The position numbers and the translations under genes are program-made. A stretch of 64,000 bases of DNA from Myxococcus xanthus (GTDB lineage Bacteria > Myxococcota > Myxococcia > Myxococcales > Myxococcaceae). Location: NCBI RefSeq assembly GCF_006402735.1, contig NZ_CP017174.1:8412001-8476000 (forward strand), written 5' to 3'. Each line of letters starts with the position of its first letter. The stretch's first letter is position 1. A model generated the notes under the pieces. The model was not told the origin of the DNA and searched no databases. It was given only the letters and a program-made list of their open reading frames with translations. This document shows, one piece after another, positions 41,925-52,733 of this stretch.

Positions 41925-43565
41925 ATGAGCGGACTTAGACAGGGCAGTTGGTGGGCGGGCATGCTCGGGCTGGCGTTGCTGCTGAGCTGTCATGGCGGCG
42001 AACAGCTCCAGTCGCCGCCGTCCACAGACGATGGGATTGGCGGCGGGAACGGAACACCCCCACCCGAGCAGCCGGGAGATCCACCTCCGGGCGAAGGCGA
42101 GGAGCCGCCGCCCGTGGGTGAAGAGGTTCCAGACTCGGGGACGCCCGTGGACCCACCACCGGTGGAGCCCGACGCGGGCACGAACGGTCCCGTGGGCGGC
42201 GGCGAACCCATTCCTCCGGACAGCGCGAACTGGCGCTTCTGGAGCACCGCCGAGGGTGGCCCTCGCGAGGTGCTGGGCGTCACCCAGGACGAGGGAGGCA
42301 ACATCTGGGTCGCGGGCGGCGAGGACGGCCTGTGCCTCCTGCGTCCGGGAGCCACCGCCCTGCGCTGCTACACCCTGGCGGACGGCCTGAAGCCCTGGGC
42401 GCCGTGGAAGGGCAAGGACCCGGCGCCCGAAGCGCGCTACCTCAAGGTCCTCTCGGTGACGGGTGGCCCCGCGGGCACTGTCTTCGTCGGCTACGAGGGC
42501 CGGCCCAACTGCGAGAGCGAGTTCTACAAGGCCCCCGGCGTGTTCGAGGACCCCGCCATCTTCAAGAGCGGTGATGCGGACCGCGTGGAGCTCCAGGCGG
42601 ACGGAACGCTCCGCGTGGTGCACTACGACCTCCACTCGCCCGCGCACTCGGTGCCCGGCTATGGCCACCGCGAGAAGCTCTGCTCGGTGAACCGCATCGT
42701 CTGGGACAAGGCACGCAACAGCCTGTGGTTCGCGTCCAACCATGGCCTGGCGTGGGGCGAGCCCGACTACCAGGGCGGCGAGGCGTGCGCCAACGCCGAG
42801 GTCGTCGCCGCCAACGCGTGGGTCTACACGGGGGGCGAGAATCGCCAGCGCTGCAAGTTCGGCGTCATGGAACACGTCCATCCCGCCATCGCGATGGGCG
42901 ACGGCACCAGCGAGGAAAGCCGGCTCGCCGGAGACGTCTGGGGCGTGGCGGTGCGGCCCGACGGCGACGTCTGGCTGGGCACGCACATCCGGACCACGCG
43001 GTTCAAAATCATGACCAACGCCGTGGGCCACGAAGGCACCGGCGCCCCATGGAACTTCGAGGCGGCGCGCAAGCAGAGCGAGGAGAAGAAGCACCGCGCC
43101 AACCGCATCGACCTGTGGCCGGACGCCGTGGCCGAGCCCCAGTTCCCCACCCACGCCCAGCGCAAGGACGACCTGGTGAGCGACCTGGCGCTGATGCCCG
43201 ACGGCACCGTCTGGGTGTCCAGCTTCGCGTGGGGCCTGGCGAAGCTGAGCGACGCCGGGCTGGTGACGGGCTATCTGCTGGAGGGCGACGGCGACCGCAA
43301 CGTCTCCTCGCTGGAGCTGGACCCGCGCGACGGCAGCCTCTGGATTGGCCACCGCTGGGGCAAGGGCCTGAGGCGCATGCACCGCGAGGGGGAGTTCGTC
43401 AGCCACAACCCGGCGCTCGGAGGGCTGTCCGCCCTGCCCGTCTGGGACATCCAGATGGTGGGCAGCGGTGACGCGCGCAAGGTGCTGGTGGCCTTCAGCG
43501 CGCAGCGGGATGCAACGGGCACCATCGTCCGCCCCGGTGCCATCGGCATCTATAGCGGGAAGTAG
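41925..43565 (+). CDS. Propeller-domain lipoprotein
   Basis: 546 residues. The signal peptide ends in lipobox LLLSC (Cys near residue 22). A long Pro/Gly/Glu-rich linker (about 25-100) carries a predicted surface domain: two-component-regulator-type propeller blades (VLGVTQDEGGNIWVAGGEDG, LALMPDGTVWVSSFAWGLAK, DPRDGSLWIGHRWGKGLRR) form most of the rest. Such blades bind sugars or peptides at the cell surface in other proteins. The product is probably an outer-membrane lipoprotein with the linker extending the propeller outward. A hairpin at 43580-43612 ends the transcript. Confidence 0.82.
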   Translation: MSGLRQGSWWAGMLGLALLLSCHGGEQLQSPPSTDDGIGGGNGTPPPEQPGDPPPGEGEEPPPVGEEVPDSGTPVDPPPVEPDAGTNGPVGGGEPIPPDSANWRFWSTAEGGPREVLGVTQDEGGNIWVAGGEDGLCLLRPGATALRCYTLADGLKPWAPWKGKDPAPEARYLKVLSVTGGPAGTVFVGYEGRPNCESEFYKAPGVFEDPAIFKSGDADRVELQADGTLRVVHYDLHSPAHSVPGYGHREKLCSVNRIVWDKARNSLWFASNHGLAWGEPDYQGGEACANAEVVAANAWVYTGGENRQRCKFGVMEHVHPAIAMGDGTSEESRLAGDVWGVAVRPDGDVWLGTHIRTTRFKIMTNAVGHEGTGAPWNFEAARKQSEEKKHRANRIDLWPDAVAEPQFPTHAQRKDDLVSDLALMPDGTVWVSSFAWGLAKLSDAGLVTGYLLEGDGDRNVSSLELDPRDGSLWIGHRWGKGLRRMHREGEFVSHNPALGGLSALPVWDIQMVGSGDARKVLVAFSAQRDATGTIVRPGAIGIYSGK

Positions 43566-43579
43566 GCAAACCGCCTGGC

Positions 43580-43612
43580 TGCCTCCCGTGCCTGCCAGGG
43601 GCGCGGGAGGCA
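43580..43612 (+). terminator. Hairpin terminator after the propeller lipoprotein gene
   Basis: TGCCTCCCG and CGGGAGGCA are perfect 9-bp arms with a 15-base loop, 14 bases after the stop, followed by a pyrimidine-rich CTTCCTTC. Confidence 0.65.
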
Positions 43613-43732
43613 CTTCCTTCGGCCAGGGCTGCCCCGGGCGAAGGGAAGCGTCAACTTGAGAGCACTCCGCGCCCGCGGGGCGTCTCCGCCCTGGCGGGGG
43701 CTTTCAACGCATTGACGGACAGAGGAGCCACC

Positions 43733-43957
43733 ATGTCGCTACTGGACAACATCTTGGGGAATCGTCGCAGCTCGGGCTTCGGTGGATGGAACCGTGGCCG
43801 GAGCAGGTACGGACGCCGCGGCTACGGCGGTTACGGCCGCGGCCGGGCGGCCTCGAGCGGCGCGTTCGGAAGCTCACTGGGCCGCATCGCCCTCGGCGGG
43901 CTGGCCGCGTTCGGCCTCCGGAAGGTGCTCGGAAACCGGCGCCCCTACGGCTACTAG
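43733..43957 (+). CDS. Small Gly/Arg-rich protein
   Basis: 74 residues from the ATG at 43733, with GAGGAG seven bases upstream. It starts MSLLDNILGNRRSSGF and has a Gly/Arg/Tyr-rich middle (RYGRRGYGGYGRGR) and a C-terminal helix (LGRIALGGLAAFGLRKVLG). The RGG-like run suggests RNA or nucleic-acid contact or a phase-separating segment; this is inference. It stands alone between the propeller lipoprotein and glpK. Family not recognised. Confidence 0.65.
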   Translation: MSLLDNILGNRRSSGFGGWNRGRSRYGRRGYGGYGRGRAASSGAFGSSLGRIALGGLAAFGLRKVLGNRRPYGY

Positions 43958-44049
43958 CCGCGCCGCCGGGCAGGAAGCTCGCCTGCCCGGCCCCTCGACT
44001 GGAGTAGGGTCCCTCTCCGCTGGCATCCACCATAGGGAGGGCACACCCC

Positions 44050-45536
<1,487 letters not shown>

Positions 45537-45540
<4 letters not shown>

Positions 45541-46895
45541 GGCGGGCACCCAACGCCCTTCGGTTGCTGACGGCGCTGCTCGCGTTGGGCACGGGGGTGG
45601 GGTGCCCCATGGGCCCCTGTGAGCCGCACCCGCCATCTCCCCTCTTCGACGGCGCCATGGTCGGCGTGGGCCAGCCGCAGGAGCTCGTCGTCGACGCCGT
45701 CATCAACAGATGCGCCGAGGGAGACGAGCGGCCCCAGTCCGTCACCGTGGAGGTGAGGGACCCGCAGAACCGCCTGGTCCCCGCCACCGCGGAGCTGCGG
45801 CCCATGGGTGGGTCCGCGCTCGTGCGGTTCACGCCGGAGCAGACGGGGCGCCACCACCTCGTCGTCTCCTTCGCTCCGGTGGGCAGCGTCCGTCAGTCCT
45901 CCCTCTACGTGGTGGAGGACCACAGCGACGCCGCGCTCCAGGCGGACTTCTCCACCGTGGTGGAGTGCCTCGGCGTGGACCGGACGTCGGCGGGAACGTG
46001 GCTGTGCGGCAGCCGGGCGCTGCGCACACCGGACCAGGAACCCCAGCCCTTGGGCGACTACTTCGCCCCCGCCGTCGTGGCCGACGACGTGGTGTGGCTG
46101 ACGGAAGCCGCGCAGGTGCGCCGCTATGTCGACACCGGAAGCGGGCCCCTGGAAGCCTCCGCCACGGCACCCTTCCCCGCCCTGGGCGCCCCCGCCGATG
46201 CGCCGCCCCATGCGCGGCTCGCCACCCCGAGCGAATTGCTGCTGCTGGATGAGACGCATCTGCACCGCTACGTCTTCTCGGAGGAAGAGGGGCTGCGCGC
46301 CATGGGCTCCGCCCCCGTTCCCCCGTCGCGGCTGGCCACGTTCAGCGATGGGATACCCTCGCTGCTGATGCGCGCGGGCGAGCGGCTGCTGGTGGTGCGC
46401 ATCGCCGAGGCACCGCCTCCCGCCGGAATGGCCAGCGAGGCCTGCCCCTACCAGCTCGACGCCGCGGGCGCGCCGGAAGCCGTCCCCGACGAGCCCTGCC
46501 ACAGCGTCCCGGGACTGCCCACGGGCCACGAGGAGGGCGTGCTATGGGCGCGCGCCGCCTCCGGCACGGAGAACCTGACGCTGCTCCGGTACTCGGCGGC
46601 GAGCGGCCGCCTGGTCCTGGAAGGCGTCCTGGAGATGAGCACATCCTTCCAGGCGCAGGGCGCCAGTCGGCTGCGGACGACGGGCTTCGGAGTCCCCGTG
46701 ATTTCCGCGGCCATGAGCTCCTCGGGTTCCTACGCCGTGCCCCGTTGGCGCGCGGAGACGGGCACCATCGTCCTGGAGCTGCTGCCATCCCTTGACGCGC
46801 GCCAGCCTCCCTTCGTCAGTGGGCGCTACTTCTACCTGGAGCACTGGAACATTCTGTACGGCGTGAAAGTGTACGCGCGGCCGTCCACCCCGTGA
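45537..46895 (+). CDS. Lipoprotein translationally coupled to glpK
   Basis: 452 residues from a GTG at 45537 that shares GTGA with the glpK stop. The signal peptide (LRLLTALLALGTGVG) ends at a lipobox Cys in GVGCPMGPC. The mature part is beta-rich, with propeller-like strands (LVRFTPEQTGRHHLVVSFAP, LLLDETHLHRYVFSEEEG, LLRYSAASGRLVLEGVLEM). Family not recognised. The coupling with glpK suggests joint expression, but no link with glycerol is visible in the sequence. Confidence 0.78.
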
Positions 46896-46948
46896 CGATG
46901 GACGGCGGGTGTCTTCCCTCAAGCCCGGGAGCGGGTAGAAAGGCGGCC

Positions 46949-47260
46949 ATGGCTTCCAAACCCACGCTGCTCGCTCCCGAGGCGCTCCAGTCCTTCCTCT
47001 CGCAGCACACCGAGTGGAAGCACGAGGGCGGGATGATTCGCCGCACCTTCGAGGCCCCCACCTTCCTCGCCGGCATCGCCTTCGTGGAGCAGGTGGCGCA
47101 GGCGGCGGAGAAGGCGGACCACCACCCGGACATCGACATCCGCTGGCGCAAGGTGACGCTGGCGCTCGTCACCCACGACGCCGGAGGCCTCACCGCCCGC
47201 GACACCGCGCTGGCCACCGAGGCGGACCGTCTCTTCACGGAGGCCACGCGCGCGCAGTGA
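46949..47260 (+). CDS. phhB: Pterin-4a-carbinolamine dehydratase
   Basis: 103 residues from the ATG at 46949. It dehydrates 4a-hydroxytetrahydrobiopterin to recycle pterin cofactor. The family core KADHHPDIDIRWRKVTLALV carries the catalytic His pair, with the third His in LVTHDAGGLTARD. Length is normal. No phenylalanine hydroxylase is in the window. Its stop overlaps the GTG of the outer-membrane protein gene. Confidence 0.92.
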   Translation: MASKPTLLAPEALQSFLSQHTEWKHEGGMIRRTFEAPTFLAGIAFVEQVAQAAEKADHHPDIDIRWRKVTLALVTHDAGGLTARDTALATEADRLFTEATRAQ

Positions 47261-48549
47261 GTCCTTCCAGGTTGGCGGCGCGTCCGACGGGACGCGGTGG
47301 CGGGGGGTGGAAAGCGTTCGGGTGCGCGCTGGTGCTGGGCGCCACGTCGGCGGCATGGGCGCAGGAGACGCCCCCGCCGCTGGAGCCTCGCCCGGAGCGG
47401 CTGTACCTCAACCCCGGCGCGCTGCTGGGCTCCGCCCGCATGGTGGCGATGGGCGGCGCGTACGTGGGCATCGCCGAGGGCGCCGCGGGGCTGCCCAGCA
47501 ACCTGGCCTCGCTGGCGCACCGGGGTCCGGCCTTGGAGAAGGACTGGGATTTGGGCGTCACCCTGTCCTGGTTGGATTTGCCCTTCACCGGCTCGCGCAA
47601 GCGGGACGTGGACAACGACGGACAGCCCGACGAGTCCCACGACAGCCGGCAGCTGCTGGGCGGCCTGCTGCTCCAGTACAAGCGCTTCGGCATCGGCTTC
47701 GCGATGCGCAACAGCGTGGTGTCCTACTGCGCCACGGCCGCATGCGCGGGGCCGGGTGAGCGCATCCGCGTGTCGCTCACGCAGTCGGTGCTGGCGGGGG
47801 CCATGTCCTTTGGCCAGGACGACTTCATCCTCGCGCTGGGCATCTACGCGGCGCAGGCCTCCTTCCGGCTGGACTCCGGAGGAACGGACCTGCGCTACGG
47901 GGACACCGGCGTGGCGGTGGACATCCTGTACCGGCCGCATGGGCGCTCCTGGCGCATGGGCGTGACGGTGCGGCCAGAAGTGGTGGGAGACTGGCGGCGC
48001 GAGGCGAACCAGGCCCCGGAGTTGGCGGGGCGCACCCTCTTCGGCGCGGTGGTGTCCCCCGCCGTGCTGTCGGTGGGCGCCAGCTGGCGGCTGGGCGAAG
48101 GCGCGGAGCGCTACAACCGGCTGTCCCCCGCGGCGCGGCGACAGCTCCTCGTGGAGGGAGACGCGTTGCCGGTGCCGGAAGCCGAGCCCCTGGACGCGCC
48201 CGCCGGGCGCTGGCTCATCAGCGCCCAGGTGGACCTCATCTCCAGCGTGGACAACGCGGTGCCCGCGCGCACCTTCGCGTCCACGGCGGACGAGGCCACG
48301 GTGGGCAAGGGCACCTCCTTCGCGCCGCGCATCGGCGTGGAGCATGACACGGTGCCGGGCATGATTCGGCTGCGGGCCGGCGCGTACGCGGAGCCGTCCC
48401 CGTTCGACAAGCGGCCCGCGCGCCCCCACGTCACCGGCGGCTTCGAGGTGTTCGTCTTCCGCTACTGGGAGGACTGGTCCGTGACGGCCTCCTTCGACCT
48501 GGCGCGCCGCTACACCAACGTGGGTCTGTCCGTGGGCTTCTGGCGCTGA
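47257..48549 (+). CDS. Outer-membrane beta-barrel protein
   Basis: 430 residues from a GTG at 47257 overlapping the phhB stop (GTGA). A signal peptide (KAFGCALVLGATSAAWA) is followed by SARMVAMGGAYVGIAEGAAG, the N-terminal motif of FadL/PorV-type and UPF0164-like barrels, and Gly/aromatic strands to the end (WSVTASFDLARRYTNVGLSV). Possible substrate transport of hydrophobic compounds is family-based inference. No terminal Phe; the chain ends GFWR. Confidence 0.78.
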   Translation: MSPSRLAARPTGRGGGGWKAFGCALVLGATSAAWAQETPPPLEPRPERLYLNPGALLGSARMVAMGGAYVGIAEGAAGLPSNLASLAHRGPALEKDWDLGVTLSWLDLPFTGSRKRDVDNDGQPDESHDSRQLLGGLLLQYKRFGIGFAMRNSVVSYCATAACAGPGERIRVSLTQSVLAGAMSFGQDDFILALGIYAAQASFRLDSGGTDLRYGDTGVAVDILYRPHGRSWRMGVTVRPEVVGDWRREANQAPELAGRTLFGAVVSPAVLSVGASWRLGEGAERYNRLSPAARRQLLVEGDALPVPEAEPLDAPAGRWLISAQVDLISSVDNAVPARTFASTADEATVGKGTSFAPRIGVEHDTVPGMIRLRAGAYAEPSPFDKRPARPHVTGGFEVFVFRYWEDWSVTASFDLARRYTNVGLSVGFWR

Positions 48550-48561
48550 GGCACCCCAGGC

Positions 48562-48609
48562 GCCACGGCCGTGGCACCCCAGACCCCTGATGGGGAAACG
48601 GGGTGCCAC
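48562..48609 (+). terminator. Composite stem-loop after the outer-membrane protein gene
   Basis: GTGGCACCCC (48571-48580) and GGGGTGCCAC (48600-48609) are perfect 10-bp arms around a smaller CCCC-TGAT-GGGG hairpin. The left arm also belongs to the 14-bp palindrome GCCACGGCCGTGGC (48562-48575). It probably stops transcription between the two plus-strand genes. Confidence 0.6.
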
Positions 48610-48743
48610 CTTCGGGGTGACATTTCCCACTGTCAGCGAGGCCGCCGCGCGCATCCGGGCGGCCGGGCAGGCAGACGCCCCAGTGGGTGTTGCTGACACA
48701 GACACGCATGCCGACCCTCCCCTGGGCGGAGCGGGGGGACTGC

Positions 48744-50285
48744 ATGCATCCAGGGTGGCGATGGGTCCGGACCGTCGTGAGTGCGGCGGTTCTGGGTGGG
48801 GCGGGGATGTTGTTGGGCTGTGGTGGAAGCACGAGCGAGCCTCCCGGCGAGGAGGACTGTACGGAGGGCCCCGTGGGAGACTGCGTCGCGCCTCCCGAGG
48901 AGGCCCCCAATCCGGAGATTCCTCCGGAAGAGAGGCCACCCGGCGTGCCACCGCCACCACCTCGTCCACCCCCGCCACCGGCGGGGCCGGGCAGCACGCT
49001 GTGGCTGCAGCGCGAAGGCACGCCCCAGGACGACCTGGCGCTGGGCGCGGCGGTGGACGCCAGCGGCGACGTCCTCACGCTGTCGCTTCACGACATCGAT
49101 GACCTGGACAGCCTTCAGCCCACGGATAACCGGGCGAAGCTGGTGCTGACGCGGCGCGCGCCCACGGGCGAGACGCGCTGGCAGAAGGCCTTCGACATAA
49201 GGGCCCCGGAGGCGCCACTGGCGGTGCGCGCGTTCGTCCGGGGCCGCATCGCCGCCGACCCGGCGGGCGGCATCGTCATCGCCGGCACCACGGAAGGCGT
49301 CCTGGACCTCCTCAGCCACAAACTGGGGGACGGCACCTTCGTGGTCCGGATGGACGCGGACGGCAACGTCCTGTGGACGAACACGCCCCCGGGTACCGGG
49401 CTCGCGGTGGCGGACCTGGCGGTGGACGCCCAGGGACGGACGCTGGTGGCCTTCAACGCGCCGGGCGGTTCGGACTTCGGCAACGGCGTCACCGGCGCTG
49501 GCGCGGTGGTGGTGACGTACTCGCGCGAAGGTCTGGCCGAATCCGCCCTGTCCGTGGGCCAGCCCCAGGGGGGCGGGCGCGTGGCGCTCACGACGCTGGC
49601 GGTGGATGGCGCCGGGCGCATGGCGGTGGGCGGCCAATATGACGGCACGGTGCGCTTCGGCAGCCAGCAGGTGAGCGCCGCCGAGGGCGGCAGTCCCTTC
49701 GTCGCGTTCTACCGGCAGGGTGGGTTGACCTGGACCAAGGCCTTGAGTCACGCGAGCGGCACCATGCGCGACGTGGCGCTGGACGGCGAGGGCACCGTGG
49801 TGGCCGCGGGCCCCTTCCTGGGCACCGTGCGCTGGGGCGACATGCAGGTGCCGGGGCATGCGTTCCGGGAAACCTCCTTCGTCGTCTCCGCCAAGGCGGA
49901 CGGACAGGAGACATGGGCCAAGGGTCTGGGAGACGGGCTCCAGGTGGACGCGCTCGCGCTGGCGCCCTCCGGAGAACTGATGGTGGCGGGCTTCACCTTC
50001 AACCGCATCGAGGACGGCGTGGCGGGCAAGGACGGCATGGGCTCGGCGCAGCCCGTGGCCCTGCGCTACGACGCGGCGGGCACGTCGCTCCTCACGACGA
50101 TGTTCCTGTCGGATCCGCCCCAGCCGAGAGGCGAGCTGTATGGCCTGGAAGCCATTCCCTCCATGGGCGTGCTGCCCGACGGGGATGTCTTCCTCTTCGG
50201 CCACACGGACCGCGAGACTGACTTCGGCACCGGACGCCAGAGCTTCGCGCGCGGCGATGTCTTCCTGCTGCGGCTGAAGCGCTGA
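48744..50285 (+). CDS. Lipoprotein with SBBP/propeller-like repeats
   Basis: 513 residues from the ATG at 48744. The signal peptide ends in lipobox MLLGC with Cys near residue 26. A Pro/Glu-rich linker (about 30-80) is followed by repeated blades (LGAAVDASGDVLTLSLHDID, AADPAGGIVIAGTTEGVLDL, DVALDGEGTVVAAGPFLGTV), each about 50 residues, resembling SBBP beta-propeller repeats found in surface proteins. It is probably an outer-membrane or surface lipoprotein with unknown ligand. A strong terminator follows. Confidence 0.82.
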   Translation: MHPGWRWVRTVVSAAVLGGAGMLLGCGGSTSEPPGEEDCTEGPVGDCVAPPEEAPNPEIPPEERPPGVPPPPPRPPPPPAGPGSTLWLQREGTPQDDLALGAAVDASGDVLTLSLHDIDDLDSLQPTDNRAKLVLTRRAPTGETRWQKAFDIRAPEAPLAVRAFVRGRIAADPAGGIVIAGTTEGVLDLLSHKLGDGTFVVRMDADGNVLWTNTPPGTGLAVADLAVDAQGRTLVAFNAPGGSDFGNGVTGAGAVVVTYSREGLAESALSVGQPQGGGRVALTTLAVDGAGRMAVGGQYDGTVRFGSQQVSAAEGGSPFVAFYRQGGLTWTKALSHASGTMRDVALDGEGTVVAAGPFLGTVRWGDMQVPGHAFRETSFVVSAKADGQETWAKGLGDGLQVDALALAPSGELMVAGFTFNRIEDGVAGKDGMGSAQPVALRYDAAGTSLLTTMFLSDPPQPRGELYGLEAIPSMGVLPDGDVFLFGHTDRETDFGTGRQSFARGDVFLLRLKR

Positions 50286-50304
50286 GCGGCGCCTGAAAAC
50301 ACCA

Positions 50305-50335
50305 AGGGCCATGGGAGTCCAGCCCCCATGGCCCT
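50305..50335. terminator. Bidirectional terminator hairpin
   Basis: AGGGCCATGGG and CCCATGGCCCT are perfect 11-bp arms with a nine-base loop. It sits between the convergent lipoprotein (stop 50285) and histone-H1-like (stop 50360) genes. Confidence 0.8.
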
Positions 50336-50359
50336 GAAGTGCGTGTCCGCGTCATTGCC

Positions 50360-50761
50360 TCAGCGGCGCGTGGTGCGCCGGGCCGGCGACTTCCGGGCGC
50401 CACCGCGCGTGGTGGTCCGCTTCGTCGCGGTGCCGCGCGTTCCCGTCTTGCGCGCGGTGCGCCCCGCCGTCCCCGTCTTCCGCGTGGTGGCCTTGCGCGC
50501 GCCGCGGCCGGTGGCACGGGTAGCGGACTTGCGCGTGGCGGACTTGCGGGTGGCCGTCTTCCCGCGTGCCGCCGTCTTCTTCGCGCGCGGAGTCCCACGC
50601 TTGGTGGTGGCCTTGCGCGCGGACTTCCGCGTGCTGCCCGTACGTGAAGCGCTCTTGCGCTTCGTGGCGGTGCGGCGCCGCGGCGTGGGCGAAAGGCCCG
50701 CCTCCGCCGGGGAGGGAGAGACATCGTCGGTCAGTTGCGGATTGACGGACTCGTTCGTCAT
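50360..50761 (-). CDS. Histone-H1-like Lys/Arg/Thr/Ala-rich protein
   Basis: 133 residues from the ATG at 50761. After a 25-residue acidic start, the whole chain is basic, with RKSATRKSATRATGRGARK and similar degenerate repeats of Lys/Arg with Thr, Ala and Gly. This is the composition of bacterial histone-H1-like DNA-binding proteins, such as Hc1-type tails and the H1-like domain of CarD. It should bind DNA without sequence preference. Low complexity makes family assignment weak. Confidence 0.7.
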   Translation of the reverse strand: MTNESVNPQLTDDVSPSPAEAGLSPTPRRRTATKRKSASRTGSTRKSARKATTKRGTPRAKKTAARGKTATRKSATRKSATRATGRGARKATTRKTGTAGRTARKTGTRGTATKRTTTRGGARKSPARRTTRR

Positions 50762-50928
50762 TCAGTCGGCTCCGGTTGGGGAAGACTGCAGGCGATGCAT
50801 GAACAGGGTACGCCCATGCACGCCAGGACGTGTGCGGTGAAGGCACGCAGATGAACGACAGCGGACGAATGACGTGCACCGCGCGGGGTCCTCATGCCCT
50901 GGAGGGCATGTCCCGCGACGAATCCCCG

Positions 50929-52017
50929 TCAGCTCGCGCCCGTGAGGAAGGCCGCGAGCTTCTCGTACGCGTCCGCGAGCGGCGGGATGGGCGCGCTCTC
51001 GTTGGCTTGATGCGCCTGGGCCGTCTCACCGGGCCCGAAGTTGATGGCGTCCACGCCCCACTCGCCGAAGCGCGCCACGTCCGTCCAGGCCTGCTTGGAG
51101 GCCGCGGGCAGGCCGGTGAGAGCCATCAACTTCTGGAACAGCGGGTTGCCCGCCACCACCGGGCCGCTGGGCGACGCATCGGTGAACTCCACCTCGGCCC
51201 GCCCGGCGACGAGCGCGTGCACGTCCGCCTTCGCCTGTTCGATGCTCTTGCCCGGCGCGAAGCGGTAGTTGAGGTTCAGCTCGAAGGCTTCAGGGATGAC
51301 GTTGCGCGCGCGGCCGCCCTTGGCGAGCGTGGCGTTGATGACCTCGTAGAACGGGAAGCCGGCGACGTTGACCTCCACGCGCTGACGCCCGAGCAACTCC
51401 GCGAGGAACGGCCCCGCCTTGTGGATGGCGTTCTCCCCCTGCCACGGCCGAGCGGAGTGCGCGCTGCGCCCGGTGAAGCGCACGGTGACCTGCATGGAGC
51501 CGACGCAGCCCACCTGCACCACGCTGTCGGTGGGCTCCATGGCGATGCCGAACCGCACCTTCGCCAGGTCCGGCCGCTTCTCGTACAGCGGGATGAGGCC
51601 GCTTTCGGCGTAGGCCCCCTCCTCGCGCTCGTAGAAGAGGAAGGCCAGATTCACGGGCAGCGTGTCGCGGCGCAAATCCTCCGCGAGCGCCATCATCACC
51701 GCGAGCCCGCCCTTCATGTCCGAGGCGCCCAGTCCGAAGACGCGCTCGCCCTCGATGCGCGCCTCGCGGCCCGCGTCGCTGGGGTGCGCGGGCACCGTGT
51801 CCAGGTGACCGATGAGGGCCACCGTGGGGCGCGCATCCTCCAGCTTGCCGAGCAGCAGCGTGTGGCCGACCCGGAACACCTCCTCCCGAGGGAAGTGCCG
51901 GAGCGCCCAGCGCTCCACATGGTCGGCGATGGGCCCTTCCTGGGTGATGGGACTGGGGATGCGGCACAGCTCGAGCGTGGTACGAGCCAGCCGCGTGGCG
52001 AGGTCGATGGAAGCCAT
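50929..52017 (-). CDS. dapE: Succinyl-diaminopimelate desuccinylase
   Basis: 362 residues. It hydrolyses N-succinyl-LL-diaminopimelate in lysine and cell-wall synthesis. M20 peptidase features: zinc ligands H71 in IGHLDTVP (with D73) and D100 in GLGASDMKGG, catalytic YEREEGAYAE, and the dimerisation domain with FTGRSAHSARPWQGENA. It is the last gene of a likely dapD, anti-sigma, dapE operon; the spacer to the preceding gene is 25 bp. Confidence 0.93.
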   Translation of the reverse strand: MASIDLATRLARTTLELCRIPSPITQEGPIADHVERWALRHFPREEVFRVGHTLLLGKLEDARPTVALIGHLDTVPAHPSDAGREARIEGERVFGLGASDMKGGLAVMMALAEDLRRDTLPVNLAFLFYEREEGAYAESGLIPLYEKRPDLAKVRFGIAMEPTDSVVQVGCVGSMQVTVRFTGRSAHSARPWQGENAIHKAGPFLAELLGRQRVEVNVAGFPFYEVINATLAKGGRARNVIPEAFELNLNYRFAPGKSIEQAKADVHALVAGRAEVEFTDASPSGPVVAGNPLFQKLMALTGLPAASKQAWTDVARFGEWGVDAINFGPGETAQAHQANESAPIPPLADAYEKLAAFLTGAS

Positions 52018-52042
52018 ACGCCTCCCACCATAGCGCCGGGCG

Positions 52043-52672
52043 TCAGCCGTCCGCGAACGCTTCCTCGAAGCTCGTCACGCCCTCCAGGACGGCGGCACAC
52101 AGACACGCCGGCCCCTCCGTCAGCGCCGTGAAGCCATGCGCGCTGCCGTCCGTCTTCTCCAGCTCCTCGCCAGGCCAGACCTCGTGCCCTTCGTCCTCGC
52201 GGAAGCCGCCCTCCAGCACCAGGTTCCACTCGCGGCCGTGGTGTGTGTGCCGGGGGTAGCGCACCCCGGGGTGGAGCCGGAGGATGGCGGCCATCGTCCC
52301 TTCTCGCGCGGGGCCCGTCTCCACCGGCATCAGCTCCGAGCCCTCCACCGGTCCGGGCATCCACGCCGCCGGGTCGCTCACGGCGTCCAGCAACGCCAGC
52401 GCTCGCTCGCGCGAAAGGTCGAAGAAGGCCGCCACCCGGTCCGCGAAGCGGGCAAGCCGCCCCGGACCCTCCATCTGGTCCATCAACCGCGTCAGCACCG
52501 CGGGCGGCGGCACCACCAGCGACGCCAGCGCCGCATGCGTGGACACCAACCGGTCCGCCACCTCGCGGCACCGCGCGCACTCCGCGAGGTGCTGCTCGAC
52601 GGACGCCCGGGCTGGGGCCTCCAGCATCCCCAGTGCCCATTCGGGCAGGATGTCGTCCAGATGGTGCGCCAT
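52043..52672 (-). CDS. ChrR-type anti-sigma factor with ZAS and cupin domains
   Basis: 209 residues from the ATG at 52672. The N-terminal zinc-binding anti-sigma domain has H3, H28-x3-C32-x2-C35 (EQHLAECARCREV), the same spacing as the ChrR ligands. The C-terminal cupin has RHTHHGREWNLVLEGGF (H-x-H-x3-E) and a later His in DGSAHGF, matching the metal-binding cupin ligands. In Rhodobacter, ChrR holds an ECF sigma factor until singlet oxygen appears. No ECF gene is adjacent; the only one in the window is 20 kb away, with its own anti-sigma. It lies between dapD and dapE on the same strand, an unusual context. Confidence 0.88.
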   Translation of the reverse strand: MAHHLDDILPEWALGMLEAPARASVEQHLAECARCREVADRLVSTHAALASLVVPPPAVLTRLMDQMEGPGRLARFADRVAAFFDLSRERALALLDAVSDPAAWMPGPVEGSELMPVETGPAREGTMAAILRLHPGVRYPRHTHHGREWNLVLEGGFREDEGHEVWPGEELEKTDGSAHGFTALTEGPACLCAAVLEGVTSFEEAFADG

Positions 52673-52733
52673 CGTCACGTTCCGTCCCGTCACACGCCTT
52701 CTACGGCGCGCGCGGGCTGCTGGATTTCAGCCA

